A DNA stretch of 64,000 nucleotides from the NCBI GenBank assembly GCA_036852015.1, contig JAANDG010000729.1:1-64000 (forward strand). Direction: 5' to 3'. This DNA comes from Pelodera strongyloides. Taxonomy: Eukaryota; Nematoda; Chromadorea; Rhabditida; Rhabditidae. The notes below the pieces were generated by a model. That model was not told the DNA's origin, did no database searches, and worked only from the letters and a program-made list of their open reading frames with translations. Positions within the stretch are counted from its first letter, which is position 1, and every line of letters begins with the position of its first letter. Below are positions 34,425-44,578 of this stretch, one piece after another. The translations under genes and the position numbers were made by a program.

Positions 34425-35281
34425 CACCCGTTTCACCCCTACGGTACGTTGAACCATGAGCATGGAATTGTAGAGGACTTCAGGATAATTGTAATGAAAT
34501 CAAAATCTATTCAGAAAATGAAGGAGATTGTAAAAGAATGCTCAATTTATCGACAGGCGTGGCTTTATTGGGTCAGGCCAGTATATGATAGATTTTGTTT
34601 GGGCGAAGATGGATGTTACGCAACAATGGAGTTCTATGAAGATGACTTCCCACACTGCGTGAAGTACATTGCGAAGAGACAATTCCAGGTTGCTTCGTTG
34701 TCGTTAGTACCATAACAAATATAGAAGGGAGAGATACTACGATACTAGTGTGTGGGGGGAAAATGTACTGTTTTTTAACAAGAAACCGACGAGAAACGAA
34801 GTTTGTAACATTGCGCAGACAGCTTCTTGGATCACTTTCGTCAGAAACTTATTTGGGTGTGAATGGAATGAGAAATAATCTTTGTATTCAGAATCTAACT
34901 TACGGTACATGGCATCACAGTATTATCAACTACTGCCAATTAACGGATATGGTTCCTGAAACCAAAGGCATCAAATATGACCGATCGATTTTGTTCGAAG
35001 ATGACAATACTGAGGATGACTTACTGTCCATGTGCCAGTTCTTACGGTATTATTTTTTGTGTACAAAGAACAACTTACAATTAGTTTTAAAGAAGTAAAC
35101 GGGGCTTCAGGTTCCGGATTTCGTAAAGCAGATTTTCAGATTCCGTCTTCTACCCGAAGAAGGTAAAGAAGAAGAAATACGGGAGATAACATTAGGAGTC
35201 AACGACAATAAAGGCTCGGAAACAGATAGAAACAGTGCTGCGTTCTATTTACATGGAACTATTTATATTACAATACTGTAA
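34425..35281 (+). pseudogene. Unrecognised reading frame with one frameshift and one stop
   Basis: A gene-like frame starts at the RTE 3' end (HPFHPYGTLNHEHG) and runs to about 34694 (FCLGEDGCYATMEFYEDDFP, KYIAKR). It continues in another frame through 34715-35095 (RRETKFVTLRRQLLGSL, SILFEDDNTEDDLLSMCQF). After a single in-frame TAA (35096-35098) it carries on in the same frame to 35281 (LQVPDFVKQIFRFRLLPEEG). Total is about 280 codons. Alternatively a GT-AG intron from CAG|GTTGCT to TTCAG|GTTCC, which is phase-compatible, would join the first and last parts and skip the middle. The long acidic open stretches argue for former or present coding. I recognise no family. Confidence 0.4.
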
Positions 35282-36523
35282 GTTTTTGCGGCCAACTTTC
35301 AGAAATAGGTAGTTGGCGATTTTTTTTTGTAGGCACAGCACAGCGTATGAGAAGCTGATTTATTCACTAGTTCATGAACTATTGCTTCCTTGGAGTAATC
35401 CTAGGAGAAGTATACATCAGGACGGCATCTGCCTCAAATGTGCTCCAACCAACTTCGATACAAGGAGGTACAACTGATGAGTCCGGAACATCTGTAAACC
35501 TCACCCATTTTGGATATTTCAGGGTTTATGAGTATTCATTGCGCTCCGGCCGTTGTTAATTTAATTTTGCCTTTAGGACAATCTGTGGTATCTACCCCTA
35601 AAGGATAGAAGCCAGACACCTCCTTAACTTACCGAAGATAATCATTAAGCTCTATTACAAACATTGTTCCTTCAATAAAGAGTTGTTAATTCATTCATTA
35701 GTTTTAGCATTAATGTACATAAATTATGCTTCTAAATAACAACACTTTTTTAAGTAATGTTCCAGTTTTCATACTGAAAGATTACATGAAACGGCGCAAT
35801 TGGCAAAGCGTTCGCTGAGCGGGAGCTTGTTTGTATATCCCTGCCTGCTAACAATAAAATATACATATATCGAGACCTCATTTGAGATTTCTGCACAGGG
35901 TTGCGAACCAAAACCGAATTACAGTTCAATAGACTTGCTTGTCACATCGCTATGAGAACGAGATCAATACGGTGGTTTCTAGCTTTCTTATCGAAAACAT
36001 AACATAGGTTCTATATCAGGTTAAACTGCACTCATCACTGACAATGAGTTTTCTTTGTGAAAACCACTCTGCTCTCAAAATCGCTGTAGCCTGACGTATT
36101 CAGTAAAAATTTTGTTTCACTCTATGAAACACAGAAACTTAGAACTATAGTGAATAAAAAAATAGTGAAAATAAGGAATAAAACACAGTGACGAAATCTA
36201 TGAAGTTTGCAGACTATTGTCCCAGAGGAATTATCTGAAACGTATTTCCCCGCCTGCACGCCTCATCAAAATTGTAGACACTAACTCCTAATTAGCATAC
36301 CGCCGAAATGCAAAATTCGGCATATGCAAATATTTCAAATCAGAAGCTTTTTCCAGTCTGAGCATTGCTTCAACTATCCGCAAAGACTACGTTGCTAGTC
36401 CGCATTATCTATTCACTTACATATCGAATGTTTCTGTGTTCTATTAGCTTGCTCTTTTAACACCGATTCGTACTTTTACCTTCAAAGTTATGTTGTATTT
36501 TAAAGTTAACCTAAATAATTTAG
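35282..36523. other. Upstream region of the membrane-protein gene
   Basis: AT-rich and without a supported gene. A 61-codon frame at 35374-35559 has no other support. The 5' end of the gene starting at 36524, including its promoter, should lie here, but I see no clear TATA box with an initiator. Confidence 0.3.
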
Positions 36524-39500
36524 ATGAGGGAGTCACTCTTTGTGCTGTTGCTGGCGTTTATTGGCGGTGGGCTTACTACCGTAAATTTCTACGGTATGTT
36601 AAAGTTAAAGCGCTTAATTGTGCTTACTGTCAGTTTTTATTTCGCAGCACGAAAAGTACTGTACTTTTGGAACGAGCGAAACTAATTTAGAACAAAGCTT
36701 ATTGTTAAAGTTTCCCTAAATAAATTGGTTACGTTTTCCTAAATAGATTGGATAGTTTTTTTAGATGTTCGCTGCGGAGGCTCCAAAGTTTGGAATGGAC
36801 CCAAGGTCCCGGAATTGGACAAGTTGCAAATTGACAAGCACAATTACGAATCTGACAAGACTGTCCTGTGTTCGATCGGAGGAAGCGAAGGACCACAACC
36901 CGAATTTAAGGAAACAGATAATTGGGTAAGCATTGCACCACATGAACACTACTTCGATATCTCATAATGTTAACAATAATAGTTCCTTTTACAGTACACT
37001 CTGCATCGTAAAACAATCAAAATGTTAACGTAACTAATTTATAAGGATCATTGGTAAAACGTGTCAAATTATGTGAAAACTCCAAAAAGGTTCTCATGTA
37101 ACATTGCGAAATTCTACGTAACACTAACAGCATCATTGCTACACAATATAAATCTAGTAACTAGGACAAGGACTACTAGCAGGCGACCTTTTCTAGTGGA
37201 AAAGCGGGATAAGATATAGAATTCTGGTTGGCGCGCTTGTAGCACAGCGTTCGCACCACACCACCCGAATTTCGAACTAGCCCGGAAACGGCTAAAAGTC
37301 GCGGACCAATTGAAATTCTATATATTTCGTCTAGTTAGACCTGGTCCCGACCGTTGTCATAACCTAGCGCGAAAAGGGGTCACCAAGACGACGGTATAAA
37401 ACATTGAAATTCTTAATTGTTGATGCTCATTTATAACGAAACAGTGATCCCCTAACAAAGTCCACCTTACAATGCAACATATATCTATATAATACATAAT
37501 GTAAAGATAAAAGAGCGAACACCGAAACCGTTACGACCAAAGTGAGCGAGTTCTAAAGTAAGGCTCAAAGTAAACCATTCATTGGCCATTACATAAATTT
37601 CAAGTAAGCAAAACTACAACATAGCCATAGGTATTAAGTCAAAATCAAACAATGCCACATGACATAGCTTAAGCAATATCAATAAAAATGATTATCTATT
37701 ATAACAACCGGCAACGTAAACCGAACCTAACAGATTATCAACTATGGGACTGCCTAGTATTTACCGCTTCACTCTACCAACAGTCGTGCTCTACGAATTA
37801 AGAGCTCATATTCACGGGCGAAAGATCATTCAATTAGTTTATATCGAGCGAGGGCAGGACTGAAACAACCACTTAATGACAAGTGACGGGGTCTATACCC
37901 TTTAAAGGGAGAGGCCCATGAGAATAAAGTTTTCCTCAATTTACTTGCACAAATGTCCGGAATTTCAGAAATATTACCGTGAAAACCGCATTGTTTGAAG
38001 CCTGGAACTCAGAGAGTTATTCTCCGGTAAACAGTTCGGTCAGTTACAGTTGTCAGGATCAATTTTCGCGCTTTTACGGCATTCCTGTGTGGAAACGCCT
38101 CTTTATAGTTGTAGTAATGATCTATATTCATTGAACATTATTACGTTGAAAAAGAATGCAAGTGCACGGATATATACCGTAAAAATAATTTTTATGTTGC
38201 TGACTACGGTACCTGGTCGAACTGTTTAGCATAGAATATCTCTGCGAGTTCTAGATGCAAATTTATGCGGTTTTCACAGTAATATTTCTGAGATACCGGA
38301 CATTGTGCGCAAGTAAATTGAAGAAATTCTTTTCATCGTGGGCCTCTCCCTTTAATAAACCTTAAACTACCGTAATGGTATAATGGTAATCAGACACTAC
38401 CTAACCTAACCACCAGCCGTAACTAGTGTGTGAAGACTGCACCACAACAACAAGCCTCCATCATCCATTGTTAACCGCATCCCTTCGTACTTTCTAGTTT
38501 CCGTTGCTCCTTTAACATTAGCGTCTTTCAATAATGTTCAATCAGTGTTCGAGAATTGTACCCTGAAAGAGTCACTATAGTTTATAAAACGGGGTAAACT
38601 TTAACTTTACAATTAAGATGCCATGTTTGTTCTCCAAGTCCCCAGCTATTTATAGATAAAACGAGGATAGATAGAGGAACTATACAAAGGATCGCATAGT
38701 TGTTCTATGAGTGCCGCGACATTTACTCCAGTTTTTCTCATGAAAAGAGTTTCCACACTCTCTTCCATGGGTTGGAAGTTGGATGGTGCGTTGGAAAAAA
38801 AACGAGCTTCACCTACAACACACCGCGCACATCCCCCAGTCTTCATAAGACACTCAGCCTAACAACTCTAGCGACGGCTTCGAAAATATCACGAAAAAAA
38901 CTGAGGGGCGCCGTCGCCACGGCCGCACCATCTTTTAGCGGTTTCTCCGTCAATGTTCACATTTTCGTTTCGCCGCGCAAGATGGCGCCAGACTTTTGCC
39001 ACCACCGAGTTTCATCAATGAAATTCAATGAGTTAGCTGTATACAAGAAAGAGTCTCGTACGGAGAACGACATGTCGACATGTGTCACTAATAAAAAGGG
39101 CGAATAATATGAAACTCTTTGACAATGCCGCCAGAGTGCAAATGAGATAAAACACAGTTTATCTAAGCACAACAAAAACGCACCGGTACTGTGTAGATCC
39201 ATAGTAAATAATCCTTGGTATCAGTCCACCTTCCATTTCGCGCCCTTAGCCCTCAGTATACCAGCTGATACTGAAATGAATAAAAATGTGCAAATTGTAC
39301 AGGACAGAATGCATAAGGGCGCGTTTAAAGGATGGCCGAAAAAGAAAGAAAAAAATGGTTTTCGACCGTCAGGGTGCGAAAAGAAAAGAAAAGACAATGC
39401 AAAAAAAAGAGAAAACAAGAGACGCAGAGGAAAACCCGAAAAAAATTATGTATTGTTTTTATTTCCCTTAGTATTAAAAATTTTCTTTTCGGCCAACCTG

Positions 39501-42500
39501 AACGGCTGAAAACGCATTTTTTTCTTTCTTTCGGCCATCTTAAACGCGCCCTAAACAACGTCAATCAAGAGAGAAAGCAGCCGCAGTAAATAAGATGCTA
39601 TTTTCTACCGAGCGCAACGAAAGTATACACAAGTATTTAACTTCTTTCTGACTTAAACATTAGGTGCAACATCATGTTGTACGAACGACCCTCCTTCAAT
39701 AAGCTCCAGCAATTAAACCCAACTGCCGATTTTAATTGACGTACGAACTCAACACACAGACAGACTGTAAAATGATCCATACTCCCATTTGAACGTAACG
39801 GGTTCGCGCTTCATTTCACGGGTCGTAGTAGAGTACGAGTGGATGCTGAAATGAATGCAAATGTGAAAACAGATATATAATATACCATAAAGTAAATCTA
39901 CGTAAATTATTAATATGCACTAATTGCAAGACATAAGGTAAGGCATCAATGAGGTTTCAATCGAACTAATTATATTACAAACAAGGCAAGCGCCTAAACA
40001 TTGGGTACAATATTGGGTAAGACTGTAACGCTGGGAATTAGTGCAAAACATCGCCACCTACAGTATGACCTTCCGATCTCTTTGCAGTTAAACTACATAA
40101 ATGATAGTGTGTATGTGTATGTCACATAGGAACCTAACTTTACTGCGTCTTTAAAGGGAATGTCAAGCCGGTTTTTCATGTTGGGCTCAAAAAAAAGGTA
40201 TTGTTTTGAAGGTGAGGAAAGTGAAAATAAAAATAAACAAAAACTTTCATGTAAGAAGAAAAACAATTTCAAACCGCTCCAAAAAACTCCTTCAGTATGG
40301 GATTTCGAGTCGTGCGGCCAAAGCTAAGCCAAATCTTTGTCCACGGGACGTTTGAATTTACGAGGCTGTTAGGCAGCAAAAAAAAAGAGGAGGGCGCGAG
40401 AGAAATTTGTTTAAGTCAGCAAAGAAAAAGAGGAGGAAGCGCGAGAGAAATTTGTAAACTACGGTAGTTGTGACAGCGTGTTATAGAATATCTGTGAATC
40501 AGGCTTGACATTCGCTTTAAAACGCGTGCAACACGTCAACACTACAAGGAGTCGAACCCCGGTCGAGTGACTAGTGGGGGGCTTAGTGGCTAACACAGTA
40601 AAGGGCGCCAATACACGAGAAACTAAGGCGTATACTATGCCGTTTATCTATCTCCTTAGTCCTCACCATAGACACAACAAAAAGTACAACGCACAACTAG
40701 TAACTAGTAACACAACCAACACACCTGCACTTGAACTGTAAAGCAATAACAATCCTTGGGCTTGGGCGTGGCTTGTTTTCATTTTCAGTGTCCTATACAA
40801 GGCCGAAGTATAAATGGATATAAAATCTGAAAATTAGAATGCATCACTATATGATTAGATGTAACACTGATTGGTTTGCTACCGTAAGACCTTCCGTGCA
40901 AAAGTCCAAGTTAGACCTTTAAGCAAAAACAATTGATGAGAGACGGTTGTGATGTCCGAATTTATATTCTAGAAGCGAGAAGTAAAATAAAAATGACTCT
41001 ATTGGCAATACACGTGAATACCCAGACTTAGTGAACTACAGCTAGCAAAAAAATACAGCTCTCCTATTTGCAACATATAAATGTAAAAATCCTAATCGTG
41101 TTTCAGCGTTATGAATTCGAATAACATGGTTATTGAAAATAATTGTTTACTTTTTAGGAAGTTATCATCGACAGACTGGAGCTTGTCATGGAGATGTTCA
41201 GTTTGGATTGTCACAATTTTCCACAAGTTCGTTAATAATACCTTGTTTTCATTCAGTGCTACGCTAGCGTCGCTAGTGCGAAAACGACGAAGTTGTGAAG
41301 TTTGAAAAAAAAACCTAAAATACTGACACTGACTAAACTGGAATTAAAACGGGCCATTATTTATCGATCATACTAGTGAGAAAACAAACGACGAATGTAA
41401 GCTATTTATTCTTAATTTGTTTGTTATTTATTCTCTACATTTTAGTACGTCGCCAACATGAAGATCTTCCTATCGACTGAAGATGCGTACTTTGGAGGCT
41501 TCTGTGACGTAAGCGAATTTAAAGTTGAAGATTCAGCGCCGGGCATTCTCTCTACAGTAGACAGTTGCTGGTTGTGACAGTAATCTACCATCTACGGCAC
41601 CAATACCTTTGCAATAATTCAACAATACAAACTAGCCTAAAGAAGACATCACCTATGCATTAAATACTCAAAATACAAAATACTGTGGAAGACGTGAAGT
41701 GGTTCTTCAGATTTGAGAATAGCCATAGCCGACGAAAAAGAAGTTATACAAGGTACATATGTGTTAGTAAGTTAGCATGGAGATTCGAGTGAATAGTTGA
41801 GGGAACTGCAAAATAGACCGGTTTTCAGAGCTTTTTTTTAACTCGCAACAAGGTGTTTAAGCGGTGTTTTCAGTGATGTGGACCGCGACGAGCACGTACG
41901 CACGCACTAACTGATCTGCTAGACTGCTATAACTTACAAATTTGATTTAGTGGGTTGCCTCATTTTGCTCAGGATGTGGTGGCTGTGAAGGAGTAGATGA
42001 GCTAGCGGGAAGCAACAGATCCAACACGTTGTCTTGGGCTGAGCGAGAAACATCGGGGATTTGCCAAGACTTTTGGGTCAAAGACAACTTGCACCAGGTT
42101 GGAGTTGTTACATTTTAAATAAGAATGACTCAGTAATCAAAAGACAAATTTGTTATTGAAAGATCCCTATAGACAGCAGAAAGAAACTCGGGTGACTCGG
42201 GTCCAAAGTAGCATTGCTCAACAGGTAGAGCGCTCGACTTCGAATCGAGAGGTGATGGGTTGCTTGACGGGTTCGAATCCCACCGCGGGCAAAGATTTTG
42301 ACGATCAATTTCGATGTAAAAACAATCCTTATGAACATATTTCGTTGTGCACAAAAACAAACCAGTGACAAACTCTTCTCCTTTATATGATAAGATTGAG
42401 ATTTCTGGTAATGTAAAGGTTTCTGAGTAAAGTGCACAATACGAGCGTCTCGGAATCGGGCAAATAATACAGCGCGCATGGGAAAAGTTGATGTTAGACA

Positions 42501-44578
42501 GTTAGACGCTCAACGGATGAGTGATCAAAGACGAGCAGTATTTCAGACGCAATTTGCAGGATCGTTGTTGGCCTATAGAACTATAAGGAAGAATAATTAA
42601 GACAGCAAAACTTTTGAGTGACGCAGTGGGCCGGTAATCCGACGACGTTGGGTTCGATTCCCGCTCGTCCAATACCCCAATTTTTCGATCACAGTCAAAA
42701 TTTATAAGATTTGGCTCAGGGCTACCATAAAGTCCCTTGTGTTATTTGCATTCACTTTGGCATATAAAGACAACAAATAGTGAACACAATGATGGTTTGC
42801 AGGCAATGATCTATAACGAAAGCTGGTTTTGGGAACTTCGGTTCCCATGCGAGGAATGTTGGCAGGACATGTGCAACAACCCAATCGCCAAAAAGCTGAA
42901 CGACAAGCTATTGTTCGATTTGGGAGGTGACCAAGAGATCTGGAGAAGATTGTGCTTTGAAGCCAGGTACGCGGGCACATAATCCATTCTACTCACAATC
43001 AGTAAACAGTGCGGAAAATCGGGCACAAATCATTGGAGACTGGAGTTGAGAAGATAAGCAAAGGGCATGGCCATAGCCATATTTGATATCTTAAATAATA
43101 TGGGACTGATTCAAGATTCCGACGTTAGATATTAAAAATGTTAGTGAAATTGACGATTTCAGCCGGATGGGATGCATGAACGGGCTGCACCTGCAGGATC
43201 GTTTTGGAGTGCTGAGTTATTGGGATGAGCAAATGAAGTGAGTCACTTCACTCCCTCGGCAAGCCGTTGTTTTTAGTTTCTAAACTAGGCTAAGGCCTAG
43301 TAGCCGCCAAAAACGTTGCGAGATGATGCGCTGCGCGGTGAACTCATCGTACCATGCACTATTAACGGCGAACATATCCGCTTACGTACGCGGGTAACTG
43401 CGTCTAGCTATGCATGCACTCTGGCAATTGGCGCGCTCGGCTACGCGTCTGAGAACCTCTGAGAAAGTAGTAGAAATGTCTAGCTTACCATACAAGGCGC
43501 ATGTCTGTTCATAGGTAGAAGTTGTGCATAAATTAGACGTAAAAACAACACGCGAAACATCTTGGGTTGGGTTGGACTTGACGATTCCCAGTCCCCAGAA
43601 GCAATTCCAATTTATTCGTGAAACTGAAACTGTGAAACATGTCGATGTCGGCCTCCACTAATCAACTCATGTTCACAATCCTATGCTAAACCGACAAACT
43701 TCCAGCGAGCGTCTTCTAGAGCATGGAATATACTCTGTCTAGAACAGTATTTTATTTTTCATTTTCAGCACCTTTGCTCATCACCAGATGAAGTCCGACA
43801 TCTTTCATGTTGTCTGGGTGACTTGCCTGATGGCGTTCCTCTTCCTATGGAAGAAAAGTAAGCACATTACAATCAACATTATTTCCTTGTTCTTGCTTAG
43901 CCACTGCCATATTAGATTCTCCTTAGAGGAAGCTGGGATCCTCGGTTGGCGTAGTCCGTTGTCAGGATTTCAATTATCCACAGACGATATTCTGCTTTCA
44001 GATTGGTGTAATCCCTTCAGACAGATGGAGAAGAAGGCAGATGACGCGGATCCCGTCATGGCATTCTTGATTGCCCGTCTTGCTGCAGGGAAGAACCGGA
44101 AGAACCGGAAGAGAAGGCCGAATTGGCGAAAGAGAGGAGCGAAGAGAACTAAGAAGCTGGCAAAGCAGAACAAGAAGAATAAGGTAAAGATATGCTAAGT
44201 GTTAAGTATACATAGTACCATAGAGATCTTAGCAGGAAAACTAAGGGGACTAGGGGACTGATGATCGTGTAGCCTCGATTTCGATCGTTACTTTCGCAGT
44301 GTAGATCATGTTAAACAAATATCATAATAACAGTTTCGGCTGATGTAGACTGTAGTTTATAGCAGTTCTGTAGCTTTAAGCACAAGCCAAAAGTTCTTTT
44401 GAAGGCAAAGGTCGCCAAAAGGAAGAAGGTGGAAGTGCCAAGTAAGATGATTCTCGCGAATGGGAAGGTTATCTTGGCGAAGCGAGGACCTGGCGGTCGC
44501 GGCGGATTCGGCGGGCGAGGACGCGGACGAGCAGGGAGAGGTGCAGCAAGAGGAGGAGCGGCAAGAGGAGCAAAATAA
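36524..44578 (+). CDS. Eleven-exon gene: signal peptide, Cys-rich ectodomain, one TM, basic Gly/Arg tail
   Basis: Exons: 36524-36593, 36765-36925, 41158-41226, 41446-41508, 41951-42097, 42803-42966, 43163-43237, 43769-43857, 43927-44183, 44381-44578; one more small exon in the 4.2-kb intron cannot be excluded. All phases agree and most sites are GTAAGC/GTATGT-type donors with TTTAG/TTCAG acceptors. The product is 430 residues. Residues 1-19 (MRESLFVLLLAFIGGGLTT) are a signal peptide; the ectodomain has 13 Cys, including FCSGCGGCEG and FPCEECWQDMC; 261-277 (IFHVVWVTCLMAFLFLW) is a membrane segment; the rest is Lys/Arg-rich and ends in Gly-Arg repeats (GGRGGFGGRGRGR). The Cys spacing faintly recalls folate-receptor-like domains, a guess. 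The donor at 41227 (GTTCGT) is the weakest. Confidence 0.72.
37906..38351. mobile_element. TTAA MITE, AGGGAGAGGCCCA
   Basis: A 446-bp element in the large intron of the membrane-protein gene. The left terminus AGGGAGAGGCCCATGA matches the inverted right terminus. Subterminal arms pair over roughly 80 bp (TTTACTTGC, TCCGG-AT-TCAGAAATATTAC, AAACCGCAT). TTAA is duplicated at 37902-37905 and 38352-38355. Its termini share AGGGNNAGGCCCA with those at 26206 and 58516. Confidence 0.92.
39317..39551. mobile_element. TAA-flanked MITE, GGGCGCGTTTAA termini
   Basis: A 235-bp element with inverted ends GGGCGCGTTTAA followed by GATGGCCGAAA and AAGAAAGAAAAAAATG on both sides, flanked by TAA (39314-39316 and 39552-39554). 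Three-base TWA duplication is characteristic of PIF/Harbinger elements. The interior is A-rich on the plus strand, so the Lys-rich open frames over it are artefacts. It lies in the same large intron. Confidence 0.85.
40155..40516. mobile_element. TTAA MITE, AGGGAATGTCAAGCC family
   Basis: A 362-bp element with ends AGGGAATGTCAAGCC and GGCTTGACATTCGCT, flanked by TTAA (40151-40154 and 40517-40520). Inside is a direct duplication of a GAGGAGG...GCGCGAGAGAAATTTGT block (near 40388 and 40428). It is the third MITE in this intron and a separate family. Confidence 0.85.
40536..40605 (-). mobile_element. tRNA-like SINE head
   Basis: On the minus strand: GTGTTAGCCACTAAGCC (A-box region), then GGGGTTCGACTCC, a perfect fit to the tRNA B box GGTTCGANTCC, about 40 bases downstream. 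It lacks a full acceptor stem, so it is more likely a SINE fragment than a functional tRNA. Confidence 0.4.
42209..42396 (+). mobile_element. tRNA-derived SINE, copy 2
   Basis: Same structure as the copy at 15849: TAGCATTGCTCAACAGGTAGAG A-box region, B box GGTTCGAATCC (42270-42280), linker CAAAGATTTTG, tail CTCTTCTCCTTTATATGATAAGAT. Length is 188 bp. It lies in an intron of the membrane-protein gene, between the exons ending at 42097 and starting at 42803. This copy is nearer a tRNA consensus than copy 1. Confidence 0.82.
42615..42680 (+). mobile_element. Second tRNA-like element in the same intron
   Basis: TGACGCAGTGG (A-box-like) is followed after about 25 bases by GGTTCGATTCC (B box) and CGCTCGTCC. 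It is unlike the other SINE family in its body. A complete cloverleaf is not evident, so it is probably a SINE head or tRNA relic. Confidence 0.4.

Noticed and set aside
38700..39107. 135-codon plus-strand open frame in the large intron
   Set aside because: No family, no phase-compatible splice sites found, and an overlapping frame on the other strand.
39276..39589. Lys-rich open frames
   Set aside because: Caused by the A-rich interior of the TAA-flanked MITE.
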